This document shows, piece after piece, positions 8,869-17,420 of a stretch of DNA of 64,000 nucleotides. The stretch comes from JBFGFX01 sp965232455 (GTDB taxonomy: Bacteria; Pseudomonadota; Gammaproteobacteria; Steroidobacterales; Woeseiaceae). The stretch is taken from the NCBI GenBank assembly GCA_965232455.1, contig OZ246981.1, positions 682,001 through 746,000 on the forward strand, in the 5' to 3' direction. The translations under genes were made by a program, and so were the position numbers. The notes beneath the pieces are model-generated. The model had not been told where the DNA came from. It saw only the letters and a list, made by a program, of their open reading frames with translations, and did no database searches. Numbering within the stretch: the stretch's first letter is position 1; each line of letters starts with the position of its first letter.

Positions 8869-9486
8869 CTATAGTTTGTTTTTTTGCAGCGTGCTTGCGA
8901 TCAGGTGGTCGAGGCTGAGCTTGCCGGCGCCCGTGAAAAACAGCGCGAGTACCATCACGAAATAGGTGGCGGCCCACTCGATGCCGTTGTTCGATACCAC
9001 GAAGTTGCCGGTTTCGGTCAACCAGTCGTAGTTGCCGTGCTCGCGCAGGAGCCGCCTGGCCATATCGAGTCGTTCCACCGCGCCTTCGACGTTCGCATTC
9101 GCCCAGGGACTCAGCGGGTCGGCCACCGCCTGCCAGCCGTTGTCCCAGTGTACCTTGAACGCCGCGACCAGCATCGTGACCATCAGCGGAATCGCAAACC
9201 AGCGCGTGCCGAGACCCAGCAGCAGCGCGATTGCGCCGAGCACCTCGGCGCCGACGGCCAGAAACGCCATCAGCGTTGGGAAGGGGAGGCCGAGACCCCA
9301 GTCAGGGTTGCCGAACCAGGCGATAACGTTCGGATCAACGATGCCGTCGGCGCCTTCGCCGGCAAGTTTGTTGGTGCCCGCGGTCCAGAACACCGGCACC
9401 AGATACAAGCGCAGCGCCAGCGGGCCCAGAAAGTCCGCCTTGCGAGTAGCGTCGAGCAAACCCTGTAAGCGTGTCAGAATTTCCAT
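8869..9486 (-). CDS. DoxX-family membrane protein (BufD-like position)
   Basis: A 205-residue DoxX/SURF4-like protein with about four membrane helices (LALRLYLVPVFWTAG, LMAFLAVGAEVLGAIALLLGLG, FAIPLMVTMLVAAF, AATYFVMVLALFFTGAG). An extended loop after helix 3 (VHWDNGWQAVADPLSP) is typical of DoxX proteins found with MNIO cassettes. It lies 70 bp downstream of the DUF2063 gene in the same direction, matching the DUF692-DUF2063-DoxX order of bufferin-type operons. The family is thought to work in membrane redox or metal stress handling. Start ATG has GGGGAG six bases upstream. The biochemical role is unknown. Confidence 0.87.
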   Translation of the reverse strand: MEILTRLQGLLDATRKADFLGPLALRLYLVPVFWTAGTNKLAGEGADGIVDPNVIAWFGNPDWGLGLPFPTLMAFLAVGAEVLGAIALLLGLGTRWFAIPLMVTMLVAAFKVHWDNGWQAVADPLSPWANANVEGAVERLDMARRLLREHGNYDWLTETGNFVVSNNGIEWAATYFVMVLALFFTGAGKLSLDHLIASTLQKNKL

Positions 9487-9556
9487 CTTGTCTCCCCATC
9501 ACATGATTGATTGTTGCCTGCGCCAATTGAAACGGGCGTCGGGGCAGTGTTGGTGC

Positions 9557-10321
9557 TTATGAGGACCGGTTGACACCCAACAATATTTCGACGTCGCGCA
9601 TTTCGTTGAGCGTCTGCGAGCCGTGATCGACCAGAGCGGCAGGATCCGGGTAGGAAATTTCTTTGGCGAGGCATTCGAGAAGTTCGCGCCCCGACTTCGT
9701 GTAATTGTCGGCGATTAGCTCGAGCAGCCGAGCCGTTACGGGGTTCAGTTCCATGAATCCCAGGTCGTCTTCCCGGTTACGGTAGATGACCAGGAACGTC
9801 GCCTGTTCGCCGGTGGGCTTGAACGACTCGGAAATCCGATGAACGGGAAAGCGATACGCAAGCGGCCACGCGAGCTTCGATTTGACCGGCACCCCGTCAA
9901 GCAGATTTCCGTCCACGTCGACGGATAAATCGTCGTTCGTCTCCTCGGACACCGTCAGCGCCAGCTCCGCCCATTCGTAGTGCGCGAGTTCCAGTAGGAA
10001 CGGGAAATCGTCGTCGTTCGCTCGATACTCGTTTTCCAGAAACGCAATAAACTCCTTTGGAATCTCCAGAAAGTAAGGAGTTTGGGCGTGATGCGAAACC
10101 ATGAACTCGCGAATCATCGATCGCCACTTGTCCGCCGAGTGGAGTTTCTTGAGTACGGGGAACGTGCCGCTCAGCAGCTTGAGCAAGTTGTTGAAGAACA
10201 GTTCGCGGTAAATTGCCAGGCGCCTGTCTTCGATGTTCTCGGGTGCGGGGTTGTTTTCCGGATCTCGGATATGGGCCGCGAGCGCGTACTGTTTTTGCTG
10301 AAAGTCGGGTAAGTCAGACAC
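9557..10321 (-). CDS. DUF2063 protein, BufC-like partner of MNIO enzyme
   Basis: About 254 residues of the DUF2063 'putative DNA-binding domain' family (COG3219), which is the usual partner of DUF692 enzymes and probably recognises the precursor peptide, like MbnC or BufC. The N-terminal helical domain contains RLAIYRELFFNNLLKLLSGTFPVLKKL and the C-terminal half a domain ending in LNEMRDVEILLGVN. The start is taken as GTG 10321, which overlaps the end of the DUF692 gene by 8 bp; the longer open frame upstream translates to a Cys/Arg-rich sequence typical of a shadow. Despite the family name, DNA binding is unproven. Confidence 0.85.
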   Translation of the reverse strand: MSDLPDFQQKQYALAAHIRDPENNPAPENIEDRRLAIYRELFFNNLLKLLSGTFPVLKKLHSADKWRSMIREFMVSHHAQTPYFLEIPKEFIAFLENEYRANDDDFPFLLELAHYEWAELALTVSEETNDDLSVDVDGNLLDGVPVKSKLAWPLAYRFPVHRISESFKPTGEQATFLVIYRNREDDLGFMELNPVTARLLELIADNYTKSGRELLECLAKEISYPDPAALVDHGSQTLNEMRDVEILLGVNRSS

Positions 10322-11180
10322 CCATTCCTCCCGCAATCGATTCGTTGGCCCCCGCATCGGCCTGCATGGTTTTGATGCGGCGCACTTCATCCAGCAGCTC
10401 TTCGACCGGCGGCAGGTTGAAGTCGCGCTCCAGCAGGGTCGGGACTGCGCCGAACAGTTCATAGGCGTCGCCAAGTAACTCCCAGACGGGATCGGCGACG
10501 GCGTCGCCGTGCGTGTCGACCCTCAGGTCTTCGGCCTCGACGTAATGGCCGGCGACGTGGAAATACTTGATTCTTTCAGCCGGCATCGCACGCATGAACT
10601 CGCGCGCGTCGTAGCCGTGATTGACGCTGTTGACAAAAATGTTGTTGACATCGAGAAGCAGGTCGCAGTCCGCTTCTTCCAGGACCGCGTTCGTAAAGTC
10701 GGCCTCGGACATCGTGGAATCGGTGGGCGCGTAATAGGATACGTTTTCAACGGCCATGCGCTGCTCCAGTATGTCCTGTGCGCGTCGAATGCGGCTCGCA
10801 ACGTAAGTGACCGCTTCCTCGGTAAACGGGATTGGCATCAGGTCGTAGAGCTGTCCGTCGTCCCCGGTATAGCTCAGATGCTCGGAGTAGTAACGGATTC
10901 CGTGTTCTTTCATGAACGCTTTGACGTCCCGCAGCAAGGTTTCGTTGAGCGGTGACGGAGCGCCGATACTGAGCGAAAGCCCGTGAATCAGAAACGGGTA
11001 ACGCTCGGTAAAAAAGCGAAACTTCTTGGCAAGGCTGCCTCCGACGTGAATCCAGTTTTCGGGAGCGACTTCCATGAAGTCGACTTCGTCCGGCGGATTC
11101 TGCATCAGTTTGTCGAGCAGGCCGCGTCGTAGTCCGATGCCCGCACCCGAAACCGGGTAGTGTCGATCCGCAGTAGTCAT
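10314..11180 (-). CDS. DUF692 MNIO-family oxidase, BufB-like
   Basis: A 288-residue TIM-barrel protein of the DUF692 family, multinuclear non-heme iron oxidases (MbnB, TglH, ChrH, BufB) that modify cysteine residues in ribosomal peptides. Metal-ligand motifs are all present: SEHLSYT, ENVSYYAP, LLLDVNNIFVNSVNHGYD, YFHVAGHY, DTHGDAV and LLERDF. It is followed by DUF2063 and DoxX genes, the bufferin layout. The expected small Cys-containing precursor is not upstream: only 87 bp separate this ATG from the DUF1841 gene. The enzyme looks intact; its substrate is unknown. Confidence 0.92.
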   Translation of the reverse strand: MTTADRHYPVSGAGIGLRRGLLDKLMQNPPDEVDFMEVAPENWIHVGGSLAKKFRFFTERYPFLIHGLSLSIGAPSPLNETLLRDVKAFMKEHGIRYYSEHLSYTGDDGQLYDLMPIPFTEEAVTYVASRIRRAQDILEQRMAVENVSYYAPTDSTMSEADFTNAVLEEADCDLLLDVNNIFVNSVNHGYDAREFMRAMPAERIKYFHVAGHYVEAEDLRVDTHGDAVADPVWELLGDAYELFGAVPTLLERDFNLPPVEELLDEVRRIKTMQADAGANESIAGGMGV

Positions 11181-11267
11181 GTTTGTCGCCAGAATTCCGA
11201 ACGTTGAGTCGTTACATTAGACCAGACCGGACGTTGCATTATTACAGAATTAGCGGGCCCGGTCGGG

Positions 11268-11690
11268 CTAAGTGAGGTTCTGCAGCCTTTCGAGATAGGC
11301 CCGTTCGTCGGGCGGCCGGTTTGCCCGCTGTGCTTCCCAGAGCGCCTCGGCAAGCGTTTCCAGCATTCGGTGTTCGGCGGCGTGCCCGTCGCCGAGACGG
11401 TGCGTAAGAAGACGATACACCGCCGCGACCCCCGCGGGCCGGTCCATGCTCACCTGATCTCGAATTGCCAGGTGTAAGCCCATGTGTAAAAAAGGGTTTG
11501 TTTGACCGTCATCGGCCGAGTAGTCGGCATCCATCGCGCTGGAGGCGACGATATCCTGGTACTCCGGATGTTCGTCGACAACGGCGGCAATCTGCGCTTC
11601 CAGCGGGCTTAGTATCTCGCCGGCGCGGGACTTGCGCCATGCGTCCCGATACATCTTGCGCAATTCGTCCCTGTCCTGCCCGAAGATCAA
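11268..11690 (-). CDS. DUF1841 family protein
   Basis: A 140-residue soluble protein beginning MIFGQDRDELRKMYRDAWRK and containing NPFLHMGLHLAIRDQV, both typical of the DUF1841 family, which is common in beta- and gammaproteobacteria next to nth. Function is unknown. The start is a TTG (11690) that overlaps the nth stop as TTGA, so the two are translationally coupled; no ATG or GTG fits the conserved N-terminus. It is the last gene of the rsx-nth transcription unit before the MNIO cassette. Confidence 0.85.
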   Translation of the reverse strand: MIFGQDRDELRKMYRDAWRKSRAGEILSPLEAQIAAVVDEHPEYQDIVASSAMDADYSADDGQTNPFLHMGLHLAIRDQVSMDRPAGVAAVYRLLTHRLGDGHAAEHRMLETLAEALWEAQRANRPPDERAYLERLQNLT

Positions 11691-12334
11691 GGGCTTGTCC
11701 CCTCGGCGGTCTTCTGGCGGAATTCACACAGGTCGAGGATCAGGCAGTTCGGGCAGTCCGGTTTGCGCGCCTTGCACACGTAGCGTCCGTGCAGGATCAA
11801 CCAGTGATGGGCGTTCTGTTTGAATTCCTCGGGCGTCAGTTTGGTCAGCCGTTTCTCAACTTCCAGCGGCGTTTTGCCCTTGGCCAGACCGGTTCGGTTT
11901 GCAACCCGAAAGATATGCGTATCGACCGCGATCGTCGGCTCTCCGAAGGCGGTGTTCAGAACGACGTTTGCCGTTTTCCTGCCGACGCCGGGCAACGCTT
12001 CCAACGCGTCACGGCTGTCGGGAACCTCCCCGGCGTGCCGGTCGAGCAGGATACGGCAGGTCTTGATGATGTTCTCTGCTTTGCTGTTATAGAGGCCAAT
12101 GCTCTTGATGTATCGTTTCAGGCCGTTTACGCCGAGGTGGAGTATGGCCGACGGGGTATTCGCGACCGGGAACAGTTTGTCCGTCGCCTTGTTGACCCCG
12201 ACGTCGGTCGCCTGGGCGGAAAGGATTACGGCAACCAGCAGCTCGAACGGCGATTCGTAGTGCAGCTCCGTTTCCGGCTGCGGATTTTGCGCCCGCCAGC
12301 GGGAATAGATTTCCGTTCTCTTGTCGTTATTCAA
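11687..12334 (-). CDS. nth: Endonuclease III
   Basis: DNA glycosylase/AP lyase that removes oxidised pyrimidines in base excision repair. Of its 215 residues, the helix-hairpin-helix LPGVGRKTANVVL carries the catalytic lysine, the aspartate follows in AVDTHIFRVANR, and the C-terminal 4Fe-4S cluster has CKARKPDCPNCLILDLC. The gene follows rsxE by 3 bp, the arrangement seen in E. coli. Start is a TTG at 12334; the upstream frame has no better codon. The FeS cluster and its position after the Rsx electron-transfer operon fit the conserved gene order but do not prove a functional link. Confidence 0.96.
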   Translation of the reverse strand: MNNDKRTEIYSRWRAQNPQPETELHYESPFELLVAVILSAQATDVGVNKATDKLFPVANTPSAILHLGVNGLKRYIKSIGLYNSKAENIIKTCRILLDRHAGEVPDSRDALEALPGVGRKTANVVLNTAFGEPTIAVDTHIFRVANRTGLAKGKTPLEVEKRLTKLTPEEFKQNAHHWLILHGRYVCKARKPDCPNCLILDLCEFRQKTAEGTSP

Positions 12335-12337
12335 TGT

Positions 12338-13006
12338 TCAGCTCGCGCGTCCCGCGCGCAGTCGCGCATTCTTGCGTCGGCGCTGGTCGAGGAAATTTTT
12401 GCCGGCGACCGCCAATGCAAGTCCGAAAAAGGCGCCCGGCGGCAGTACCGCCAGTAAAAAACCGCCGTCGACCAGGACGATGCCGGCGGACGGCTCGCCA
12501 CCCAGCAGCATGTCCATTCTCGCCAGTATCGACCCTTGGCCTACCAGTTCCCTGAAAGCGCCGATTGCACAAAGGAGCGCCGCAAATCCGGCGCCCATGG
12601 CGAGTCCGTCCACCAGACTCGCACCCACCGGATTTCGCGACGCAAAAACTTCGGCGCGTGCGATGATGGCACAATTCGTCACGATCAGCGGAATGAAAAT
12701 CCCGAGTGACCGATCCAGGGACGGGAACCAGGCCTGAAAAACCAGTTCGATGCAGGTGACGAGGCTCGAAATGATCAGCACGTACATCGGTATGCGAATC
12801 TCGCTGCGGATGAATGTTCGGGTCAGGGAAACCAGGGCGTTTGAAAACGTGACGACAAACAGGGTCGCAAGTCCAAGCCCGAGACCGTTCATAAAGGTGC
12901 TGGTGACCGCAAGGAGCGGACAAAGACCCAACAGCTGCACAAGGCCGGGGTTGTTGTCCCACAACCCGTCGCGCAGCGTGTCCAGGAATCCGCCGTTACC
13001 GTTCAT
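12338..13006 (-). CDS. rsxE: Electron transport complex subunit RsxE/RnfE
   Basis: Membrane subunit of the Rnf/Rsx ferredoxin:NAD+ oxidoreductase-type complex, which in E. coli keeps SoxR reduced. Conserved stretches are NNPGLVQLLGLCPLLAVTS and FIPLIVTNCAIIARAEVFA, the paired cysteine-containing half-helices (LCPL and TNCAI) shared with RsxA. The ATG at 13006 gives the expected N-terminus (222 residues) and overlaps rsxG by 11 bp. About six membrane helices. The longer open frame starting at 13147 is Arg/Ser-rich shadow sequence. Confidence 0.95.
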   Translation of the reverse strand: MNGNGGFLDTLRDGLWDNNPGLVQLLGLCPLLAVTSTFMNGLGLGLATLFVVTFSNALVSLTRTFIRSEIRIPMYVLIISSLVTCIELVFQAWFPSLDRSLGIFIPLIVTNCAIIARAEVFASRNPVGASLVDGLAMGAGFAALLCAIGAFRELVGQGSILARMDMLLGGEPSAGIVLVDGGFLLAVLPPGAFFGLALAVAGKNFLDQRRRKNARLRAGRAS

Positions 13007-13673
13007 CGTTTGCCTCACTTGACGGGCCGCCGTTTGTCCTGGCCGGCGCAAACACCGTGTCGCGGTTCGCGGCGAAGTAGACCAACGTCTCCTTGACGGC
13101 CTTGACGACGGCTCGCGACGTAATCGAGGCGCCGGTAAGCGCGTCAAAATCGCCGCCGTCCTGCTCTATAGACCACCGGTCTTCGCCCGGTTCGGTAAGC
13201 GAGGTCTTGTTGAACTGTTCGATCCAGTTCGACTTGGTCGAGTCGATCTTGTCGCCGAGGCCCGGTGTTTCGCGATGTTCGAGTACTCGCGCGCGGTTGA
13301 GGACACCTTTGGCGTCGACGCCGATCAGCAGCTTGATCGGTCCGGAATAGCCGTCCCGGGCCGTGACGACAAACAGGGCGGCAATCGGCTGGTTGTCCGC
13401 GTAAATCCGGTACACCGTCGCCGGTTCGTTACCCGGCAGGTCGTGCGGAGCGGGGATGAGCAGGGTCGAGTCGGAAAGCCGACCGTCGTATTCGATACCT
13501 TCCAACACGGGCTTCAGACTTTGCTCGAGGAACGCTTGTTCGTTCGCCGCGATCCTTGCGCGTGTCGACTGGAACGTGAATGCAACCATTGCCGTGCAGG
13601 CGGCGGCCAGTACCGTGAGGATGGCTGCGCTCGACCAAACGGATGCTCGGCTTGCCGGAGGAACGCCAGCCAT
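12996..13673 (-). CDS. rsxG: Electron transport complex subunit RsxG/RnfG (covalent FMN subunit)
   Basis: Periplasm-facing flavoprotein subunit: one N-terminal membrane anchor (SSAAILTVLAAACTAMVAF) and an FMN-binding domain. The ApbE flavinylation motif reads DALTGASITSR; the acceptor position is serine where RnfG/NqrC proteins usually have threonine (S/T-GAT). ETPGLGDKID is the family's conserved loop. The ATG at 13673 overlaps the rsxD stop (TGATG). 225 residues, close to the usual ~210. The serine should still be a possible acceptor but is unusual. Confidence 0.95.
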   Translation of the reverse strand: MAGVPPASRASVWSSAAILTVLAAACTAMVAFTFQSTRARIAANEQAFLEQSLKPVLEGIEYDGRLSDSTLLIPAPHDLPGNEPATVYRIYADNQPIAALFVVTARDGYSGPIKLLIGVDAKGVLNRARVLEHRETPGLGDKIDSTKSNWIEQFNKTSLTEPGEDRWSIEQDGGDFDALTGASITSRAVVKAVKETLVYFAANRDTVFAPARTNGGPSSEANDER

Positions 13674-14728
13674 CAGTTTGCGGCCCTTTGTTTTTTTGCA
13701 TGGCCGACGATGCGCGGCCGGGTGACGTAGTCGATGGCGGGGACCGCCATGTTCATGACCAGCACCGCAAACGCAACGCCGTCGGCGTAGCTTCCCCAGC
13801 GACGGATTGCGTAGATTAGCAGGCCGATGCCGGCGCCGTAGAGCAGCCTGCCCTTGTCGCTCGTCGCGGCCGTCACCGGGTCGGTCGCGATAAAAAAGGC
13901 GCACAAGATCGTGCCTCCGCTGAACAGGTGGAAACCAGGGCTCGCATGAACGCCGGGCTCCAGGAAATAAAAGAGCCCGGACGGCACGAGAATTCCCATC
14001 AGAACGCCAAACGGAATCTGCCAGCGGATGATTTTCCGCAGCAGCAGCCAGGCGCCGCCAATCGCGGTAAAGTTACCGATCCATTCCCAGCCGCGCCCAC
14101 CGAAGTCGCCCATCATCGAATAGGCGCGCAATTCGTCGAACGTGCGCATGTTGTTGAGACCCGTCGTCACCATGTCGAGCGGTGTGGCCCGGCTGATGGC
14201 GTCAAAGGTCAGGTAGTCGGGCAATGATCCGGTCAGGGTGTAACTGATGGTTTCGTAGAAGCTGAGGTAGTGATAGTCGATGTCACCCATGCGTGGCGCG
14301 GTCCATAAATTCATATACATGGGAAAGGCGACGAATACGGCCACGTAGCCGGCCATGGCGGGGTTGAAGATGTTGAAGCCGAGTCCGCCGTACAGGTGTT
14401 TCGCCACTACCACGCCGAATACGGCGGCCGTCGCCGTCACCCACCATGGCGTGAGCGCGGGGAGGGCGAAGGCAAGCAGCGCCGCCGTGACGAGCACGCT
14501 CAGATCGGTAAGCCCTTCCTCGGCGGACCTGCCTCGCAGGCGCAGCATGATGGCCTCGCCCGCCGCGCAAAAGACGGCGGCGATCAACAGGTTGAAAATG
14601 AACCCGAAGCCGAAGTACCAGACGTACGCGAGTGCCGCGGGGATGAGCGCCAGCAGTACGTGCAGCATTACCGTCTGGACGTTGGTCGACGGCGTCACGT
14701 ACGGTGCGTCGCGGCGGGTAAATTCCAC
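13673..14728 (-). CDS. rsxD: Electron transport complex subunit RsxD/RnfD
   Basis: Polytopic subunit (351 residues, about nine helices) that carries a covalent FMN. The flavinylation region reads DAISRATPLDM, aligning with the SQATPLD of E. coli RsxD as I recall it, so the threonine is kept. Other family hallmarks: LYGGLGFNIFNPAMAGY, HLFSGGTILCAFFIATDPVTA and YADGVAFAVLVMN. It sits between rsxC (3 bp gap) and rsxG (1 bp overlap) as in the standard rsxABCDGE operon. Confidence 0.96.
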   Translation of the reverse strand: MEFTRRDAPYVTPSTNVQTVMLHVLLALIPAALAYVWYFGFGFIFNLLIAAVFCAAGEAIMLRLRGRSAEEGLTDLSVLVTAALLAFALPALTPWWVTATAAVFGVVVAKHLYGGLGFNIFNPAMAGYVAVFVAFPMYMNLWTAPRMGDIDYHYLSFYETISYTLTGSLPDYLTFDAISRATPLDMVTTGLNNMRTFDELRAYSMMGDFGGRGWEWIGNFTAIGGAWLLLRKIIRWQIPFGVLMGILVPSGLFYFLEPGVHASPGFHLFSGGTILCAFFIATDPVTAATSDKGRLLYGAGIGLLIYAIRRWGSYADGVAFAVLVMNMAVPAIDYVTRPRIVGHAKKQRAAN

Positions 14729-14731
14729 GGC

Positions 14732-16267
14732 TCAGGAGTCCTCTTCTTCCGTGTCCGGCTTTTTCTTCACACGGTCCATGATGGCTTTGATCGCATCCGG
14801 CCCCGCGCTCCTCGCCGCGTCTTTTTGTGCGCTGAGCTCGTCGGAGCGCCGCCTTTCCTCGTCCTCCAGGCGCTGGTTTCTGGCCTCGAAGCGTTGTCTC
14901 GCACGTTCCGCCCGGGCTTTTTCGTCGGCGAGTTCCCGTATCCATGCCTTCGCCTGGCGAAAGTCCGAGGTGAGCGGAATGTGGCTCGGGCAGACGAGGT
15001 CGCAGCAACCGCATTCGATACAGTCGACCAGCCCGTACTCGCGCAGCTTCGCCTCGTCGTCGGCGCAGGCGTACCAGTGCAGCTGCTGCGGGAGCAGCTG
15101 GATTGGGCAGACGGTTGCACATTCGCCGCAGCGTATGCAGGGTTTTTCGTCGCCGATGGGAACGGCGTCCGACAACACCAGCACGCAGTTGGTGGCCTTG
15201 ACGACCGGCACTTGATCGGTGGTGATCGATTTGCCGGTCATCGGCCCGCCAACAACCATGTGATTGGCGCGTTCGGTGTAACCGCCGGCCAGCTCGACGA
15301 TTTCGGCGATCGGCGTGCCGAGCCTAGCGAGTACGTTTACCGGGGAGGCGACGCCGTCACCCGTAACGGTCGTGATACGCGAGATAAGAGGCTCTCCTTC
15401 CGCAATCCACTGATGGACGGCGGCCGCGGTGCCCACGTTTTGAACGACGCAGCCGACGTCGGTCGGTAAGCCGCCGGTGGGGACCTCCAGGTTGGTGACC
15501 AGTTGGACCAGCTGATCCTCGGCGCCCGACGGGTAGATCGTCGGTACCTGCTTCAACACGATGCGTTCGTCGTCCAGGGCGCGCAGCGATTCGACGAGAG
15601 CCGCAATCGCTTCCGGTTTGTCGCTTTCCACCACGACATAACAGACCGACAGGCCGAGCGCGTGCAGCAGTATCTGAGCTCCGCCGAGGACCGAGGGTGC
15701 GTAGTTTCGCATCAGCATGTCGTCGCAGCTGATGAAGGGTTCGCATTCGACGCCGTTCAGAACCAGGTATTCAAGGGGGGTGGTCGCCGCCTGCATGAGT
15801 TTCTGCGCCGTCGGGAATACCGCACCGCCGAGACCGACGATCCCGCCCTGCAGGATTTTGTGTAGCAGGACGTCAGGTTCGAGCGAACGATAGTCGAGCA
15901 CGATCTCCGACGTGTCGATTGCCTGGTCTCTACCGTCGGACTCAATCACGATGCACGGGGCCCGCTCACCGTGACGGCGCGATACCGGCCAGGGTTCGAT
16001 GGCGACGATTTTTCCCGACGATGACGCATGCACGGGCGCGCTCAGCGCGCCGTCGGAATCGGCGATCAGCTGACCTTTGAGAACGTGTTCTCCGATGCCG
16101 ACAATCGGCTGCGCCGGATCACCGACGTGCTGCGTGATCGGCAGGACAATCTGACTCGGAACAGCGGCGATCTGGATGTCTTTGGCGGTCGACGTTTCTT
16201 TTTCGCCGGGCAGCCGCAAGCCGCCGTGCAATTTGCCGAGATCGTATGTCGGTGCGCCTTCGCTCAA
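14732..16267 (-). CDS. rsxC: Electron transport complex subunit RsxC/RnfC (NADH-binding, 2x4Fe-4S)
   Basis: Peripheral subunit with NADH/FMN-binding fold and two ferredoxin-type clusters. Seen: the N-terminal barrel-sandwich region (QHVGDPAQPIVGIGEHVLKG), GIVGLGGAVFPTAQKL, VLNGVECEPFISCDD, and clusters CIRCGECATVCP and CIECGCCDLVCPSHIP. After the clusters comes a short charged coiled coil (residues ~425-505, ADEKARAERARQRFEARNQ), much shorter than the Ala-rich tail of E. coli RsxC. Its ATG overlaps the rsxB stop by 4 bp. Confidence 0.97.
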   Translation of the reverse strand: MSEGAPTYDLGKLHGGLRLPGEKETSTAKDIQIAAVPSQIVLPITQHVGDPAQPIVGIGEHVLKGQLIADSDGALSAPVHASSSGKIVAIEPWPVSRRHGERAPCIVIESDGRDQAIDTSEIVLDYRSLEPDVLLHKILQGGIVGLGGAVFPTAQKLMQAATTPLEYLVLNGVECEPFISCDDMLMRNYAPSVLGGAQILLHALGLSVCYVVVESDKPEAIAALVESLRALDDERIVLKQVPTIYPSGAEDQLVQLVTNLEVPTGGLPTDVGCVVQNVGTAAAVHQWIAEGEPLISRITTVTGDGVASPVNVLARLGTPIAEIVELAGGYTERANHMVVGGPMTGKSITTDQVPVVKATNCVLVLSDAVPIGDEKPCIRCGECATVCPIQLLPQQLHWYACADDEAKLREYGLVDCIECGCCDLVCPSHIPLTSDFRQAKAWIRELADEKARAERARQRFEARNQRLEDEERRRSDELSAQKDAARSAGPDAIKAIMDRVKKKPDTEEEDS

Positions 16268-16758
16268 TTCGAGGCCTCCATACTGATGCAGTCAACCGGG
16301 CAGGGCTCCAGGCAGAGCTCACAACCCGTGCATTCCGAGGAAATGACGGTATGCATGTACTGATGGGCGCCGACGATGGCGTCGACCGGGCATGCCGCAC
16401 TACAGTGCGTGCAGCCGATGCACAGCGATTCGTCGATGACCGCGACCTGCTGCCCCGGCGTACTCGCCGGTCCGGCCGCCAACGGTTGAACGTCCCGCCC
16501 CAGCAGCGCCGCGAGTCGGCGAACAGTGTCTTCGCCGCCCGGTGGGCACAGGTTGATAGCCGCTGCATTGGAAACAATGGCGGCGGCGTAAGGGCGGCAG
16601 CCGGCGTAACCGCACTGCGCGCACTGCGTTTGCGGCAGCAGATTGTTCACTTTCTCAACGACGTCGTCCCGGTTGGCCGGCAGTTTGCGGTTTGCGATGC
16701 CGAGCAACAGGCCGGCGCCGAGGGCGAGTGTCGAGAGGGTTATGATGGCGATCCACAT
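16264..16758 (-). CDS. rsxB: Electron transport complex subunit RsxB/RnfB
   Basis: Ferredoxin-like subunit that accepts electrons from soluble donors. A single N-terminal hydrophobic helix (IAIITLSTLALGAGLLLGIA) is followed by the RnfB 4Fe-4S motif CAQCGYAGCRPYA and two ferredoxin motifs, CIGCTHCSAACPVDAI and CTGCELCLEPCPVDCI. Length 164 residues, somewhat shorter than E. coli RsxB (192). The gene starts 10 bp after rsxA ends and overlaps rsxC by ATGA. Confidence 0.96.
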   Translation of the reverse strand: MWIAIITLSTLALGAGLLLGIANRKLPANRDDVVEKVNNLLPQTQCAQCGYAGCRPYAAAIVSNAAAINLCPPGGEDTVRRLAALLGRDVQPLAAGPASTPGQQVAVIDESLCIGCTHCSAACPVDAIVGAHQYMHTVISSECTGCELCLEPCPVDCISMEASN

Positions 16759-16768
16759 TGTGTCACTG

Positions 16769-17350
16769 TTACAGGCGCGCCATTCCCGAGAAACCCATGA
16801 ACGCCAGCGACATCAGGCCAGCCGTCACAAGCGCAATCGCGGTGCCACGGAATGCCAGCGGCACGTCCGCGGCGTCCAGCCTCTCGCGTATCGCGGCAAA
16901 CAGGACCAGCACCAGCGCGAAACCGGCCGCTGCGCCAAAGCCGAAAAACACGGACTGAACGAAACCTTTCGCCTGCTGCACGTTGAGTAAAGCCACGCCT
17001 AGAACGGCGCAGTTCGTCGCGATGAGGGGGATAAAAATTCCAAGCACCTGGTCGAGCAACGGACTAAGGCGCCTGACCATGATCTCCGTGAACTGTACGC
17101 TGGCGGCGATCACGAGGATGAACGCGATGGTTTGCAGGTACTCGAGTTCGAGCGGTACCAGAACGAATTGATGCAGCAGATAGCTGACGGCTGACGACAG
17201 CGTCAGCACGAACGCCGTGGCGATCGACATGCCGAACGCCGCTTCCAAATTGCGAGACACGCCCATGAAAGGGCAAAGGCCGAGGAAGCGTACCAGTACG
17301 AAGTTGTTAACAAGTACGGTCCCGACCAAAATCAGGATAATGTCGGTCAC
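16769..17350 (-). CDS. rsxA: Electron transport complex subunit RsxA/RnfA
   Basis: Six-helix membrane subunit, paralogue of RsxE, providing half of the membrane-embedded FeS site between RsxA and RsxE. Conserved LVNNFVLVRFLGLCPFMGVSR and FIPLIATNCAVLGVALLN hold the cysteines. First gene of rsxABCDGE; 70 bp separate it from metG upstream, and a TACAAT lies in that gap on the minus strand without a clear -35, so it may have its own promoter or be read through from metG. Confidence 0.96.
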   Translation of the reverse strand: MTDIILILVGTVLVNNFVLVRFLGLCPFMGVSRNLEAAFGMSIATAFVLTLSSAVSYLLHQFVLVPLELEYLQTIAFILVIAASVQFTEIMVRRLSPLLDQVLGIFIPLIATNCAVLGVALLNVQQAKGFVQSVFFGFGAAAGFALVLVLFAAIRERLDAADVPLAFRGTAIALVTAGLMSLAFMGFSGMARL

Positions 17351-17420
17351 GAGCCCGTCCGGTCGTCCGAAGTATTGCTGAGTCTATTGTAGAGCTTTGT
17401 GCTTTCGCCGTCGCGCTCGG

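Noticed and set aside
13673..14728. RsxD flavinylation motif SRATPLD lacking the Gly of SGAT
   Set aside because: As I recall, E. coli RsxD also lacks that Gly (SQATPLD); the acceptor Thr is present, so this is normal for the subunit.
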